DNA from: Synechococcus sp. HK01-R
GTDB lineage: Bacteria > Cyanobacteriota > Cyanobacteriia > PCC-6307 > Cyanobiaceae
DNA length: 64,000 bases
Reading direction: 5' to 3'
NCBI RefSeq assembly: GCF_014217855.1
Contig: NZ_CP059059.1
Location: 2,356,001 to 2,420,000 of the forward strand
Every line of letters starts with the position of its first letter. Positions within the stretch are counted from its first letter, which is position 1. The translations under genes and the position numbers were made by a program. Below the pieces are notes generated by a model. That model saw only the letters and a program-made list of their open reading frames with translations, searched no databases and was not told where the DNA came from. Positions 16,478-25,608 of this stretch are shown here, piece by piece.

Positions 16478-17479
16478 TCAGCGGGGTGACCCTGATCGCG
16501 TCGGCTTCCGTCGATCGTCACGCCGGGCATAGGCCTCCACCACACGTTGCACCAAGGGGTGGCGCACCACATCGGCTGCTGTGAGTTTGCACACCGCCAC
16601 ACCCTCCACACCCTCCAGCACCTGTGAGGCCTCCACCAGACCGCTCATCTGCCCGGGCGGCAGATCCACCTGGGTGATGTCACCCGTCACCACCATGCGG
16701 GAACGCTCCCCCAAACGGGTGAGCACCATGCGCATCTGGGCCGGTGTGGTGTTCTGCGCTTCATCGAGGATCACGAAGGATTCGGCCAGGGTGCGACCGC
16801 GCATGTAGGCCAGCGGAGCGACTTCAATCACCCCCTTCTCCAGGAGGGCCGTGGTTTTCTCAGGACCCATCAGGGTGTGGAGCGCGTCATAGAGGGGACG
16901 GAGATAAGGATCCACCTTCTGTTGCAGATCCCCTGGCAGAAAACCGAGACGCTCGCCTGCCTCAACGGCGGGCCGAGTGAGGATCAGACGCTCGACCTTG
17001 CGCTCCGTGAGCATGCGCACGGCCAGCACCGTGGCCAGGAAGGTCTTACCGGTCCCTGCCGGACCCAAGGCGAAGGTGAGGTCATGGCGTTCCATCGCCT
17101 CCACATAAGACTTCTGGCGCAGAGTGCGGGGCCGCAGCAACTGACCTCGCTGGGAGCGAGCCAGCACCTGCTGCCCCATGGCCTGATGGTCCTGATGGCG
17201 GCCGGTATCGAGGGCCTGCAGAGCGGTCTGGAGATCCACAGGAGAGACGCTCTGCCCCTCCTGCCAGAAGGCGCGCAGCAGCTCCACCACCGCCGCGGCC
17301 CGCTCCAACTGACTGGGTCGACCACTGATTTCAAGTTGAAGACCCCGCATCACCAGAGAGACCCCTGTGAGGGCCTCCAGCTGACGCAGGGTCTGTTCCG
17401 AGGGCCCTGCAAGAGCGAGGGCTGCTTCGGGATGGGGAAGATCAAAGACGAAGCGACCCGGCGCGGCAGCTTCGGTCAT
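16478..17479 (-). CDS. PhoH-like P-loop ATPase
   Basis: A 333-residue cytosolic ATPase of the PhoH/YbeZ family, linked to ribosome and RNA metabolism. Walker A GPAGTGKT is at 139-146, Walker B is FVILDEAQN near 240, and TRPAVEAGERLGFLPG and VTGDITQVDLP are family motifs. The N-terminal ~80 residues resemble the KH-like extension. It follows rpsP by eight bases on the same strand. In many bacteria the partner ybeY is adjacent; none is seen here. Confidence 0.93.
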   Translation of the reverse strand: MTEAAAPGRFVFDLPHPEAALALAGPSEQTLRQLEALTGVSLVMRGLQLEISGRPSQLERAAAVVELLRAFWQEGQSVSPVDLQTALQALDTGRHQDHQAMGQQVLARSQRGQLLRPRTLRQKSYVEAMERHDLTFALGPAGTGKTFLATVLAVRMLTERKVERLILTRPAVEAGERLGFLPGDLQQKVDPYLRPLYDALHTLMGPEKTTALLEKGVIEVAPLAYMRGRTLAESFVILDEAQNTTPAQMRMVLTRLGERSRMVVTGDITQVDLPPGQMSGLVEASQVLEGVEGVAVCKLTAADVVRHPLVQRVVEAYARRDDRRKPTRSGSPR

Positions 17480-17487
17480 GGCGTGGA

Positions 17488-17925
17488 TCAGGCCTCGGCG
17501 GTCTCGTCCGCAGCGGCTTCATCGCCGGCGGGAGCCTCGGCTTCAGCGGCAGCAGCTTCAGCGGCAGCCTTGGCCTCAGCCTCAGCAGCGGCCTTGGCTT
17601 CCGCCGCTTCCTTGGCAGCCTGCTGAGCAGCAGCTTCCCGAGCAGCAGCCTGCTTGGCCTTGCCCACGATTTCGGCAGGACGGACAGTCTTTTCGATCAG
17701 GCCACCCTTCTCGAGGAGGGATCGCACTGCATCGGTGGGCTGAGCTCCCTGGCTGAGACGGGCGCGCAAACCCTCTGTGTCCAGACGGGTTTCCTTGGTG
17801 CGGGGGTTGTAGAAGCCCAGCTCCTGGAGAGGGCGTCCGTCACGGCGTGACGTGCTGTTGCAGGCCACGAGGCGGAAGCTCGCTTCCCGCTTCTTACCGA
17901 ACCGCTTCAGGCGGAGCTTGATCAT
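17488..17925 (-). CDS. rpsP: 30S ribosomal protein S16 with Ala/Glu-rich C-terminal extension
   Basis: The first ~80 residues are a normal S16: [20 protein letters not shown], the [15 protein letters not shown] motif and [20 protein letters not shown]. After that come ~60 residues made almost only of Ala, Glu and Lys and ending in an acidic tail, giving 145 residues against about 80-90 in most bacteria. ATG 17925 is the family start. Between ffh and phoH on the minus strand, as in other picocyanobacteria. Confidence 0.96.
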   Translation of the reverse strand: MIKLRLKRFGKKREASFRLVACNSTSRRDGRPLQELGFYNPRTKETRLDTEGLRARLSQGAQPTDAVRSLLEKGGLIEKTVRPAEIVGKAKQAAAREAAAQQAAKEAAEAKAAAEAEAKAAAEAAAAEAEAPAGDEAAADETAEA

Positions 17926-18003
17926 CGTGGCGCTGCTTCTGAGGGTGGAACTCGGCGCTGACTCTGAGTCGCGCGCCAAACAGCCACCATACCCTGCGAC
18001 GGG

Positions 18004-19485
18004 TCAGAGCTCCCCAAAACCCTTCTTCTTCTTGGCCGGGCGCTGCCGCTTCGGAGCACCACCACGACCACCGCGACCCGGACCGCCCATGCCGGGCATC
18101 CCGGGCATGCCACCCATACCCGGCATCCCGGGCATTCCAGGCATCCCACCACCCATACCCGGCATCCCGGGCATTCCAGGCATCCCACCACCACGGGTCA
18201 TCTGCTGCATGAAGCCCCGCATCTTCTGGAAATCGGCCAGCACCTTGTCCACATCCGCCGGCTGATAGCCACAGCCGCCGGCAATGCGGCGACGACGGGA
18301 GGGCTGGGCGGCCAGGAGCTCAGGCTGCGTCCGTTCCGCAGGTGTCATCGAGCCGATCATCGCTTCGATCTTCTTGAGCTGCTGCTCGCCTTGTTTGAGC
18401 ATGCCGTCGTCAAGCTTGTTCATGCCCGGGATCATCTTCATCAAGCCTCCGAGGGAGCCCATCCGCTTGATCAGGCGCATCTGCTGAAGGAAGTCGGAGA
18501 AGTCAAACGACGCCTCCTGCAACTTCTTCTGCATCTTCTCCACATCGGCGAGCTCCACCTCCTTCTGGGCTTTCTCCACCAGGGTCAGAACATCCCCCAT
18601 GCCGAGGATGCGGCTCGCCATCCGCTCGGGATGGAAAGGCTGCAGGGCCTCGACCTTCTCGCCGGTGCCGATGAACTTGATCGGCTGACCGCTCACCTTG
18701 CGGATCGAGAGCGCTGCACCACCGCGGGAATCGCCATCGAGCTTGGTCAGCACCGCCCCGGTAATGCCCACCTGCTCATGGAATGCGCGGGTGAGCTCGG
18801 CCGCTTCCTGGCCGATCATCGAATCCACCACCAACAGCACCTCATCGGGCTGCACCGCAGAACGGATCCGCACCATCTCCTCCATCATCGAGGTGTCGAT
18901 CTGGAGCCGGCCCGCCGTATCGACGAGCAGGGTGTCGTATCCCTCCTCCTTGGCCTTGGCCAAGCCAGCAGCGGCGATGGCCTCCGGCTTGGCTTCTGCT
19001 CCGAGGCTGAACACATCAACATCGATCTGAGCACCAAGGGTCTTGAGCTGCTCGATCGCCGCGGGGCGATACACGTCTGCCCCGACCATCAAGGCCCGCC
19101 GTCCCTGATCTTTGAGGTGCAGGGCGAGCTTTGCGGTCGCGGTGGTCTTACCGGCACCCTGCAGACCAGCCATCAGCACCACGGTGGGCGCCTGCTCAGC
19201 CTTGGCAAGGGGTGCATTGCCACCACCCATCACCTCCACCAGCTGATCGTGCACCACCTGAATGAACTTTTGATCGGGGCTGACCCCGCGCACCACCTCA
19301 GCCCCCACCGCCTTCTCACGGACTTCCGCGACGAAGTCCTTGACCACTGGGAGGCTGACGTCAGCCTCGAGCAAGGCCCGACGCACGTCTTTTAGAGCCC
19401 CATCAACGTTGGTCTCGGAAATCTTGTCCTGCCCCCTCAGCCCCTTGACCGCGTCTTCAAAGCGGGCTGACAGCTCGTCAAACAT
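18004..19485 (-). CDS. ffh: signal recognition particle protein Ffh
   Basis: GTPase that, with SRP RNA, targets membrane proteins co-translationally. N domain residues 1-~85; G domain with GLQGAGKTT at 107-115, DTAGR near 190 and TKLDGDSRGG near 248; then the M domain with the Met-rich helices, including the RRRIAGG helix-turn-helix part that binds RNA. The C-terminus is a Gly/Met/Pro-rich tail (repeated GMPGMPG) partly encoded by a perfect 39-base tandem duplication. The SRP RNA gene is at 48.7 kb. Confidence 0.97.
   Translation of the reverse strand: MFDELSARFEDAVKGLRGQDKISETNVDGALKDVRRALLEADVSLPVVKDFVAEVREKAVGAEVVRGVSPDQKFIQVVHDQLVEVMGGGNAPLAKAEQAPTVVLMAGLQGAGKTTATAKLALHLKDQGRRALMVGADVYRPAAIEQLKTLGAQIDVDVFSLGAEAKPEAIAAAGLAKAKEEGYDTLLVDTAGRLQIDTSMMEEMVRIRSAVQPDEVLLVVDSMIGQEAAELTRAFHEQVGITGAVLTKLDGDSRGGAALSIRKVSGQPIKFIGTGEKVEALQPFHPERMASRILGMGDVLTLVEKAQKEVELADVEKMQKKLQEASFDFSDFLQQMRLIKRMGSLGGLMKMIPGMNKLDDGMLKQGEQQLKKIEAMIGSMTPAERTQPELLAAQPSRRRRIAGGCGYQPADVDKVLADFQKMRGFMQQMTRGGGMPGMPGMPGMGGGMPGMPGMPGMGGMPGMPGMGGPGRGGRGGAPKRQRPAKKKKGFGEL
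18113..18190. repeat. perfect 39-base tandem duplication in ffh
   Basis: Two identical 39-base copies, 18113-18151 and 18152-18190, stand head to tail. On the coding strand each encodes thirteen residues of the GGGMPGMPGMPGM type. The next stretch, 18087-18112, is a degenerate partial copy. The unit is a multiple of three, so gain or loss keeps the frame. Confidence 0.9.
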
Positions 19486-19546
19486 GGAGGGGCTTCCAAC
19501 AGGGCTTAGTTCCTGATCGTAAAAAGCCGCCTCCTCAGCCCGGTCT

Positions 19547-21652
19547 TCAGCCGGGGATATAGGCGTGGAGACGCCAGGTGTCGCCGTCTCGGCCCAGGAT
19601 GTAGGTAATCGGCAGGGTGGTCGCAGCCGTGCGTTCGATCACCTTGCCTGCAGCATCAACGCGCTGATCGGAATAAGCGACGCGGGCCCTGAGTTCGATC
19701 CGCTGCGGCGTGCGGCTGACCAGCTCGAGGGAGGTAATCGAAGCCTCCACCGTCTGCCTTTCGCCAGCGGCTGCATCGACACGGCGCTCCTGCTGCACCT
19801 GCGACACAAGCCCATCGCGGGCGACCGCATCGAGTTGAACATCCGCCACCGTCCCGCCGCCAAGAACAGTCGCCTTGCGATCGAGCCACGTCTGCAAAAG
19901 GGTCTGCAGCTGGGTTTCGCTAGGGGCATCGGCGTTCAGCGGCTGGAACGGTTGAGAGCCTTGGCTGCCCTGTTCAGGCCGCAGGGCCGCCTTCGGCTGC
20001 CCAGGGGCCTTGGGCGTTGCACGTTGCCCAGGGGTTGGCTCGGCTTTGTTCTGCTCTGTTGGCGACTGCCCTTCGGGCTTGAGACGGCTGGGCTCCGCCT
20101 CACGACGCAGGCCAATCAGGCTGAGCGCTGCCACGACGGCCACCACAACCGCGAATATCCCGGACGCGAGCAGCGCCGGACGGCTGGGACGGGGCAGTTG
20201 ATCCAACCGCTCACGCCAGCTCAATCCAGCAGCAGACTCCTCAGACCCTGAATCCGCTCCTGAAGCCAGACCCATGGAGGCTGGCGAAGCTGGTTGTCCG
20301 GGCCAAGGGGCGGAATCGGCTAACGGGTCTCCAGCCGAAGGAATCTCCAGGGGCAGCGTGCCATCCGGATCGAGACCAAAGGCTGGGGTCGAGTCAAACC
20401 CAGCAGGGCGCTGCCTCCCCTCGATCCGCTCGAGACGCTCCACGAAGGCCTGCACATCCCGGTCGGCGAACCAGGCTTCGAGGTCAATGGCCTCGGCATC
20501 CACGTCCCGGTATCCCGGCAACACATCGCGCCCCAGCCAGGAGCGGCAGTAATCGCAGAGGGCCGCCAGATCGTCTCCGGGATGGCGCTGCAACCATTGC
20601 TGCAATTCAGCGTCGGTGCTGGCCTGGAAATGCCCCTGGGCATGCTCCACATCGCCGAGCAGCAGGTCAAGACAGCCCTGCAGCGGACGGGTGTCCAACC
20701 CTTCGAGGGCCAGGCCACGAAGCCGTTGGCGCGCCTGATCGAGTCGCTCGGGCTTGCGACGGGAGAACCCAGCAGCCGTCAGCGCCATGACCCCAAGGAA
20801 TGCCGCATCAGCGGAGCCCTGGGCCTGCCAGCGCTCCAACAGATCCACCTGTTCCTGCACCGTCAGAAAGCGGCGGATTTGCTGGAAGAACAGCTCAAAC
20901 TCCCCCTGGGGCATGCCCGACTCAGGGCTTGGTTCAGAACCTTGATCCAGAACGGCCTGAAGATCTCCTTCCAGTCCGCCACGCCTCTCCACAAAGCGCT
21001 CGAGCAGTTCAAGTCCTTCGCGCCTTGCCACCTGTTCAGCCAGGTCACGACTGAGCAAATCCAGGATCCGGTAAGGGGTGAGCTGATCTCGCTGCTGCTC
21101 AAGAATGCGACGCAGTTCAGGCAGCTTTCCAACACGCTGAAGAAGCTGAAGCCCCTCGCCCAGAAGCACGGCAGCCGACTCGTAGCGCCGCCGCTCCTGA
21201 TCCTGCTCAGCAGCAGCGCGACAGGCCAGGCCGGCCAGCAGGGCCAGATCAGCCTCCCGGCCACTTCCCAAGGCCGGGGCCTGCGGCGGCTGCAGAGCCT
21301 GGCGGGCCAGCTGGAAGGTCTCGTGGGGAGCATTGGCCTCCAACAGCAGGATCAGACCTGCCACCTCACGGCTGGAGGGAAGGTCAAGACCAGCCGTATC
21401 TCCGGGATGATCACGACCCAGCTCCATCAGGGTCGCCTCATACTCCCGGCGACGGGAAGGATCGGTGAGCAAATCAGCCGAGAGCCGCAGGAGTTCCGCC
21501 CGCTGCTGCAGGGCCTCATGGGTGAACCCCTGATCAGGGGCGCGATCGATTCTTAGCTGCAGCGTGCGCAGGATGACATCAGCCTCGGCCGATGGGCTGA
21601 CGCCTAGCAGGCGGAAATGATCGATCGGCAAGTCCAACTGCGATGCAGCCAT
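19547..21652 (-). CDS. ftn2: cell division protein Ftn2/ZipN (ARC6 family)
   Basis: Cyanobacterial and plastid divisome organiser that binds FtsZ and tethers it to the membrane. The N-terminal ~70 residues are a J-like domain (LPIDHFRLLGVSPSAEADVI) without the HPD motif. A long helical Leu/Gln-rich region follows, then one membrane helix near residue 490 (LLASGIFAVVVAVVAALSLI), and a C-terminal IMS-like domain ending AATTLPITYILGRDGDTWRL. ATG 21652 gives the usual start MAASQLDLPID; an ATG 39 bases upstream would place the start closer to pdhA. About 701 residues. Confidence 0.92.
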   Translation of the reverse strand: MAASQLDLPIDHFRLLGVSPSAEADVILRTLQLRIDRAPDQGFTHEALQQRAELLRLSADLLTDPSRRREYEATLMELGRDHPGDTAGLDLPSSREVAGLILLLEANAPHETFQLARQALQPPQAPALGSGREADLALLAGLACRAAAEQDQERRRYESAAVLLGEGLQLLQRVGKLPELRRILEQQRDQLTPYRILDLLSRDLAEQVARREGLELLERFVERRGGLEGDLQAVLDQGSEPSPESGMPQGEFELFFQQIRRFLTVQEQVDLLERWQAQGSADAAFLGVMALTAAGFSRRKPERLDQARQRLRGLALEGLDTRPLQGCLDLLLGDVEHAQGHFQASTDAELQQWLQRHPGDDLAALCDYCRSWLGRDVLPGYRDVDAEAIDLEAWFADRDVQAFVERLERIEGRQRPAGFDSTPAFGLDPDGTLPLEIPSAGDPLADSAPWPGQPASPASMGLASGADSGSEESAAGLSWRERLDQLPRPSRPALLASGIFAVVVAVVAALSLIGLRREAEPSRLKPEGQSPTEQNKAEPTPGQRATPKAPGQPKAALRPEQGSQGSQPFQPLNADAPSETQLQTLLQTWLDRKATVLGGGTVADVQLDAVARDGLVSQVQQERRVDAAAGERQTVEASITSLELVSRTPQRIELRARVAYSDQRVDAAGKVIERTAATTLPITYILGRDGDTWRLHAYIPG

Positions 21653-21737
21653 TGGCAGCAGACTGTAGGCAGTGTCAGGGTTTTTGCCCATTCCCTGTGG
21701 GCTGACCCTTAAAGTTGACCATCACGAAAGGCCTGGG

Positions 21738-22829
21738 ATGAGCCAAAACATCGCAATGGATAGCGCTCTCTCCGGCGCCAGCGCCTCCATGGCGGGCCCC
21801 CATGCCGAAAGGCTTTCATCGCTTGTGACGGCCCAGCGGGCCACGGTGGATCGGGAGACAGGACTTGCCCTTTACCGGGACATGACCCTGGGGCGACGGT
21901 TTGAGGACAAGTGCGCCGAGATGTACTACCGGGGCAAGATGTTTGGCTTCGTGCACCTCTACAACGGGCAGGAAGCGGTGAGCACCGGAGTCATCGGTGC
22001 CATGAAGCGCCAGCACGACTGGTTCTGCAGCACCTATCGCGATCACGTGCACGCCCTCAGCGCTGGAGTCCCGGCCAGGGAAGTCATGAGTGAGCTGTTC
22101 GGGAAAGAAACCGGCTGCAGCAAGGGCCGGGGGGGCTCCATGCACCTGTTTTCCAAGGAGCATCACCTGCTTGGTGGTTATGCCTTCATCGGTGAGGGGA
22201 TTCCGGTTGCCCTGGGCTCCGCCTTCACGAGCCGCTACAAGCGCGACGCCCTTGGTGATGCCTCAAGCAATGCGGTGACAGCGGCCTTCTTCGGGGACGG
22301 CACCTGCAACAACGGCCAGTTCTTTGAATGCCTGAACATGGCCCAGCTTTGGAAGCTGCCCATCATCTTCGTGGTGGAAAACAACAAGTGGGCGATTGGC
22401 ATGGCCCATGACCGCGCCACCAGTGACCCAGAGATCTGGCGCAAGGCCGGCGCTTTCGGCATGGCCGGTGAAGAGGTGGATGGCATGGATGTTCTGGCCG
22501 TGCGCGCTGCCACCCAAAGGGCTCTGGAGCGCGCCCGTGCTGGTGAAGGCCCCACCGTGCTCGAGTGCCTCACCTACCGCTTCCGTGGCCATTCCCTCGC
22601 CGACCCCGACGAGCTGAGGGCAGAGGAAGAGAAGCAATTCTGGGCCCAACGCGACCCGCTCAAGGCTCTGGAGCGAGATCTGGTGGGTGCAGGCTTAGCC
22701 AGCAGCGAGGATCTACGCGCGATCGAAAAAGAAATCGACGCTGAAGTGCAGGATTGCGTTGACTTCGCCCTCGCAGCTCCAGAACCCGATGGTTCGGAAC
22801 TGACCCGTTACATCTGGGCCGAAGACTGA
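21738..22829 (+). CDS. pdhA: pyruvate dehydrogenase E1 component, alpha subunit
   Basis: Thiamin-diphosphate-dependent subunit of the complex that converts pyruvate to acetyl-CoA. The TPP motif starts [12 protein letters not shown] and ends VVENN about thirty residues later; the substrate-channel and phosphorylation-loop type segments appear as [15 protein letters not shown] and [18 protein letters not shown] 21738, with GGGATG spacing, gives 363 residues; an upstream in-frame start is less likely. Divergent from ftn2. The E3 subunit gene lpd is at 31 kb; pdhB is not in the window. Confidence 0.94.
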   Translation: MSQNIAMDSALSGASASMAGPHAERLSSLVTAQRATVDRETGLALYRDMTLGRRFEDKCAEMYYRGKMFGFVHLYNGQEAVSTGVIGAMKRQHDWFCSTYRDHVHALSAGVPAREVMSELFGKETGCSKGRGGSMHLFSKEHHLLGGYAFIGEGIPVALGSAFTSRYKRDALGDASSNAVTAAFFGDGTCNNGQFFECLNMAQLWKLPIIFVVENNKWAIGMAHDRATSDPEIWRKAGAFGMAGEEVDGMDVLAVRAATQRALERARAGEGPTVLECLTYRFRGHSLADPDELRAEEEKQFWAQRDPLKALERDLVGAGLASSEDLRAIEKEIDAEVQDCVDFALAAPEPDGSELTRYIWAED

Positions 22830-22852
22830 TCAGAACGTGACCAGCAACTGAT

Positions 22853-23791
22853 TCAGATGCTCGGCATCCTGCGGGTGAGATTGCGCAGCTTACGTAGGGC
22901 CTTGAGCTCCACCTGACGCACCCGCTCCCGAGACACCTCCATCAGACGGCCGATCTCGGCAAGGGTGTGGCGCTCATTGCCATTCAAGCCGAAACGCAAA
23001 GCGAGCACGTGCTGCTCCTGCTCACTGAGGTGGGTGAGCCAACGGCCGAGCTGTTCGTGATGAATCGATTGCTCCACCTTGTCGAGCGGCTCATCGGAAT
23101 TGCTGTCAGCAATGAGATCGCCAAGAAAGCTGCGTCCCTCCTCCCCATTCACAGGAGCATCAAGACTGCTGGTGGTCAGGGCCTGACGCAGCAACGAGTC
23201 AAGCTCGTCCATCGGCATCTCCATCGCCTCGGCGATCTCCATGCGACTCGGCATCGCCCCAAGCTTGTGAGCAAGATCGAGGGTCACCTTGCGGATCGTG
23301 GTGAGCCGCTCACTCAGGTGAACGGGCAGGCGAATCGTGCGGGATTGGCAAGCAATCGCCCGGGTCATGCTCTGACGAATCCACCAAAAGGCATAGGTGG
23401 AGAATTTGTAACCACGGGTGGGGTCGAATTTTTCAACAGCTCGCTCTAAGCCAAGAGAACCCTCTTGAATCAGGTCAAGCAACTCCAAACCTTTTCCCTG
23501 ATATTTCTTTGCAACACTGACAACCAAGCGAAGATTCGCTTTCATCATGCGCTCCTTGGCGCGCTTGCCGACACGAATCATCCGGCGATCCTGAGCACTG
23601 TGCGATTCCGAATCCGCCGGCACAGTTCCATCTTCGGTGAGACGCATCATTGCCTGCACCTGATTACCAAGCTCGATCTCCTCAGCAGGAGTCAGCAAAG
23701 GAATACGGCCAATTGTTGCGAGATACCAACTGATTGGATCACTGCTGCGTCGCTTTTGAGTCTCAGCAAGACCCACTGCGAGGGATGCCAT
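22853..23791 (-). CDS. group 2 RNA polymerase sigma factor (sigma-70 family)
   Basis: A 312-residue sigma factor with regions 1.2-4.2 of the RpoD type. Region 2 has LDLIQEGSLGLERAVEKFDP and KFSTYAFWWIRQSMTRAI; region 3 follows, then region 4 with QHVLALRFGL and the helix-turn-helix TLAEIGRLMEVSRERVRQVE. The lack of the long N-terminal 1.1 domain and the short length mark a non-essential group 2 sigma such as SigB/C/D/E. The 5' part and upstream region are visibly less GC-rich than neighbouring genes. Which stress it serves cannot be told here. Confidence 0.93.
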   Translation of the reverse strand: MASLAVGLAETQKRRSSDPISWYLATIGRIPLLTPAEEIELGNQVQAMMRLTEDGTVPADSESHSAQDRRMIRVGKRAKERMMKANLRLVVSVAKKYQGKGLELLDLIQEGSLGLERAVEKFDPTRGYKFSTYAFWWIRQSMTRAIACQSRTIRLPVHLSERLTTIRKVTLDLAHKLGAMPSRMEIAEAMEMPMDELDSLLRQALTTSSLDAPVNGEEGRSFLGDLIADSNSDEPLDKVEQSIHHEQLGRWLTHLSEQEQHVLALRFGLNGNERHTLAEIGRLMEVSRERVRQVELKALRKLRNLTRRMPSI

Positions 23792-23958
23792 TGCGTCTCC
23801 GCAAGAAGTGCGTGGAAAGACTTTCCTATGAAAACCAGAAGCAGTGATGTGTTTTCAGCAACCCTTCAGATTCATGAAAGGAAAACGACACAAATGCCTG
23901 CTCAAGGGAGCCAATCCAATGGCGCGATGAACGCGTATGCAGCTTTTGCATCAACCAC

Positions 23959-25560
23959 TTACTGCGATTGCAGCTGACGAATCAGGCGCGCCAGGCTGGC
24001 CGCCACATCCCCGGCAGCACTCGAACCACGGCAGCGCGCTGCGGCCGTTGCATGCATCAATGCAGCAGCAGCCAACGGTTCCGCCTGCCACTCCATGACC
24101 GGTCCCTGAGCCGCCCAGCCAGCGGCGAGGCCGGCCAGCACATCACCCAGGCCGGTGCGGGCCACATGGGCATCCGTCTCAACAAGCTGGCGGACACTGC
24201 CATCGGGTGCAGCGATCACGCTGTGGGCACCCTTCAGCAGCACCACAGCACCGGAACACGCGGCTGCCTCCTTGGCAGCCAGCAGCGGGTTGGCCAGATC
24301 GATCTGAGGGAACAGTCGACGGAATTCCCCGGCATGGGGCGTAATCCAAGTCACTGCGCGACGCCGCTGCAGCCAGCGCCAGCCCTGATCCGAAAGGGCC
24401 AACTGATTGAGGGCATCGGCATCGAGAACCAGCACACCGGGGAACGCAAGCAAGGGAGCTGCCGCCCGATCCCAGGGGCTGCAGGCTGAGCCAAGACCAG
24501 GTCCGATCAGCAAGGCATCCAAACGTCCGATGTCCTGACGAGCGAGGGCATCAGCCCAGGCCATGCCAACATCCGCCGCGCTGCCACCATCCGCCTGGTC
24601 AGCAACAGCCGCTGTACTTAGAACAGCCGCTGTACTTGGAACAGCCGTGGCCAACACCACCTCCGGGACCTGCTGCCAAAGGAATGGCGCAATCGACTCC
24701 GGCACGATCGCCTGCACACTGCCAGCACCGCTGGCTAGTGCACCCCGCAAGGCGAGCAGAGCCGCCCCTCGGTATCGATCGCTGCCCACCACCAGCAACA
24801 CTCGCCCCCGCTCGTATTTCATGGCCCTCCGTGATGGCTGAGGCCAGGAGAGAGCGTTCAAATCACTGGGCCTCAGTCCAAGGCATTCCGCCGAGGAGCC
24901 ATCGGGCAGCAGACGGTTGGGAGTGCCGGCATCCAGCCGATGCAGTGTCCCCACATGGGCAAGGGCCGAGTCCTGCACCAGCCCCTTCTTGATCAGCGCG
25001 ACCGTCAGGGTCGCCATCGCCACCGCCGCATCCCCCGAATGGGGGATGCCCGTGTCTCCATCCAGGCCAGCGGGCAGGTCCAGGCTCACCAGGCGTCCAG
25101 GTCGATGCTGCTCGCGCTCACGGAACAGAACCGCCAGGGGATCCGGCAACGGCCGATGCTGACCAAGCCCGAAGAGCGCCTCGATCCAAAGCATCGGGTC
25201 CGACGGGTCTGGATCCGCCTCAAGCACAGGCAGCCCAAGCCAGCGGGCATGGCTCCAGTGCTGTTCGGTGAGGGGCTGTCGAATCGGCAGGGGCGCCCAA
25301 AGGCGAACCGCTACGCCGGCCTGAGCCAACTCTCTGGCCAACACCAAACCATCACCGCCGTTATGGCCCGGCCCCACGAGCACGAGCACACCCTCACGCA
25401 GGAGTTCTGGGCGGGCAAGGAACCAGGCGGCCATCGCCAAGCCCACCTTCTCCATCAACGCCGCAACAGGGAGGCCGCTGGCGAGCCACTCCCGCTCGAG
25501 GGTGGTCATCCGCTCCGAACTCACCAACCAGTGATCAGCGTCGGGTGAGGGCCAGGACAC
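23959..25560 (-). CDS. nnr: bifunctional NAD(P)H-hydrate epimerase/ADP-dependent dehydratase
   Basis: Repairs damaged NADH and NADPH hydrates. The N-terminal ~220 residues are the YjeF_N epimerase ([33 protein letters not shown]). The C-terminal ~280 residues are the ribokinase-like dehydratase ([52 protein letters not shown]). The linker-like loop near residue 310 contains the repeated [11 protein letters not shown], encoded by an 18-base tandem repeat. Length 533 is normal for the fused form. Divergent from mnmA. Confidence 0.94.
   Translation of the reverse strand: MSWPSPDADHWLVSSERMTTLEREWLASGLPVAALMEKVGLAMAAWFLARPELLREGVLVLVGPGHNGGDGLVLARELAQAGVAVRLWAPLPIRQPLTEQHWSHARWLGLPVLEADPDPSDPMLWIEALFGLGQHRPLPDPLAVLFREREQHRPGRLVSLDLPAGLDGDTGIPHSGDAAVAMATLTVALIKKGLVQDSALAHVGTLHRLDAGTPNRLLPDGSSAECLGLRPSDLNALSWPQPSRRAMKYERGRVLLVVGSDRYRGAALLALRGALASGAGSVQAIVPESIAPFLWQQVPEVVLATAVPSTAAVLSTAAVADQADGGSAADVGMAWADALARQDIGRLDALLIGPGLGSACSPWDRAAAPLLAFPGVLVLDADALNQLALSDQGWRWLQRRRAVTWITPHAGEFRRLFPQIDLANPLLAAKEAAACSGAVVLLKGAHSVIAAPDGSVRQLVETDAHVARTGLGDVLAGLAAGWAAQGPVMEWQAEPLAAAALMHATAAARCRGSSAAGDVAASLARLIRQLQSQ
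24605..24640. repeat. 18-base tandem repeat inside nnr
   Basis: Two 18-base copies, 24605-24622 and 24623-24640, differ at one base; a partial third copy follows to 24648. They encode the repeated residues STAAVL in the dehydratase half. The length keeps the frame. Confidence 0.85.
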
Positions 25561-25608
25561 GAACAGGCAGCCGGGACCTCACTATGGAGAGATCAGACAC
25601 AACCGCCC

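Noticed and set aside
15682-16584. 300-residue plus-strand frame opposite the Bax-inhibitor-like gene
   Set aside because: It lies antisense to a clear membrane-protein gene and has a His/Glu/Gln-rich composition typical of antisense frames in GC-rich DNA.
18391-19395. 334-residue plus-strand frame opposite ffh
   Set aside because: Ffh is certain on the other strand; this frame is rich in His and Leu and matches nothing.
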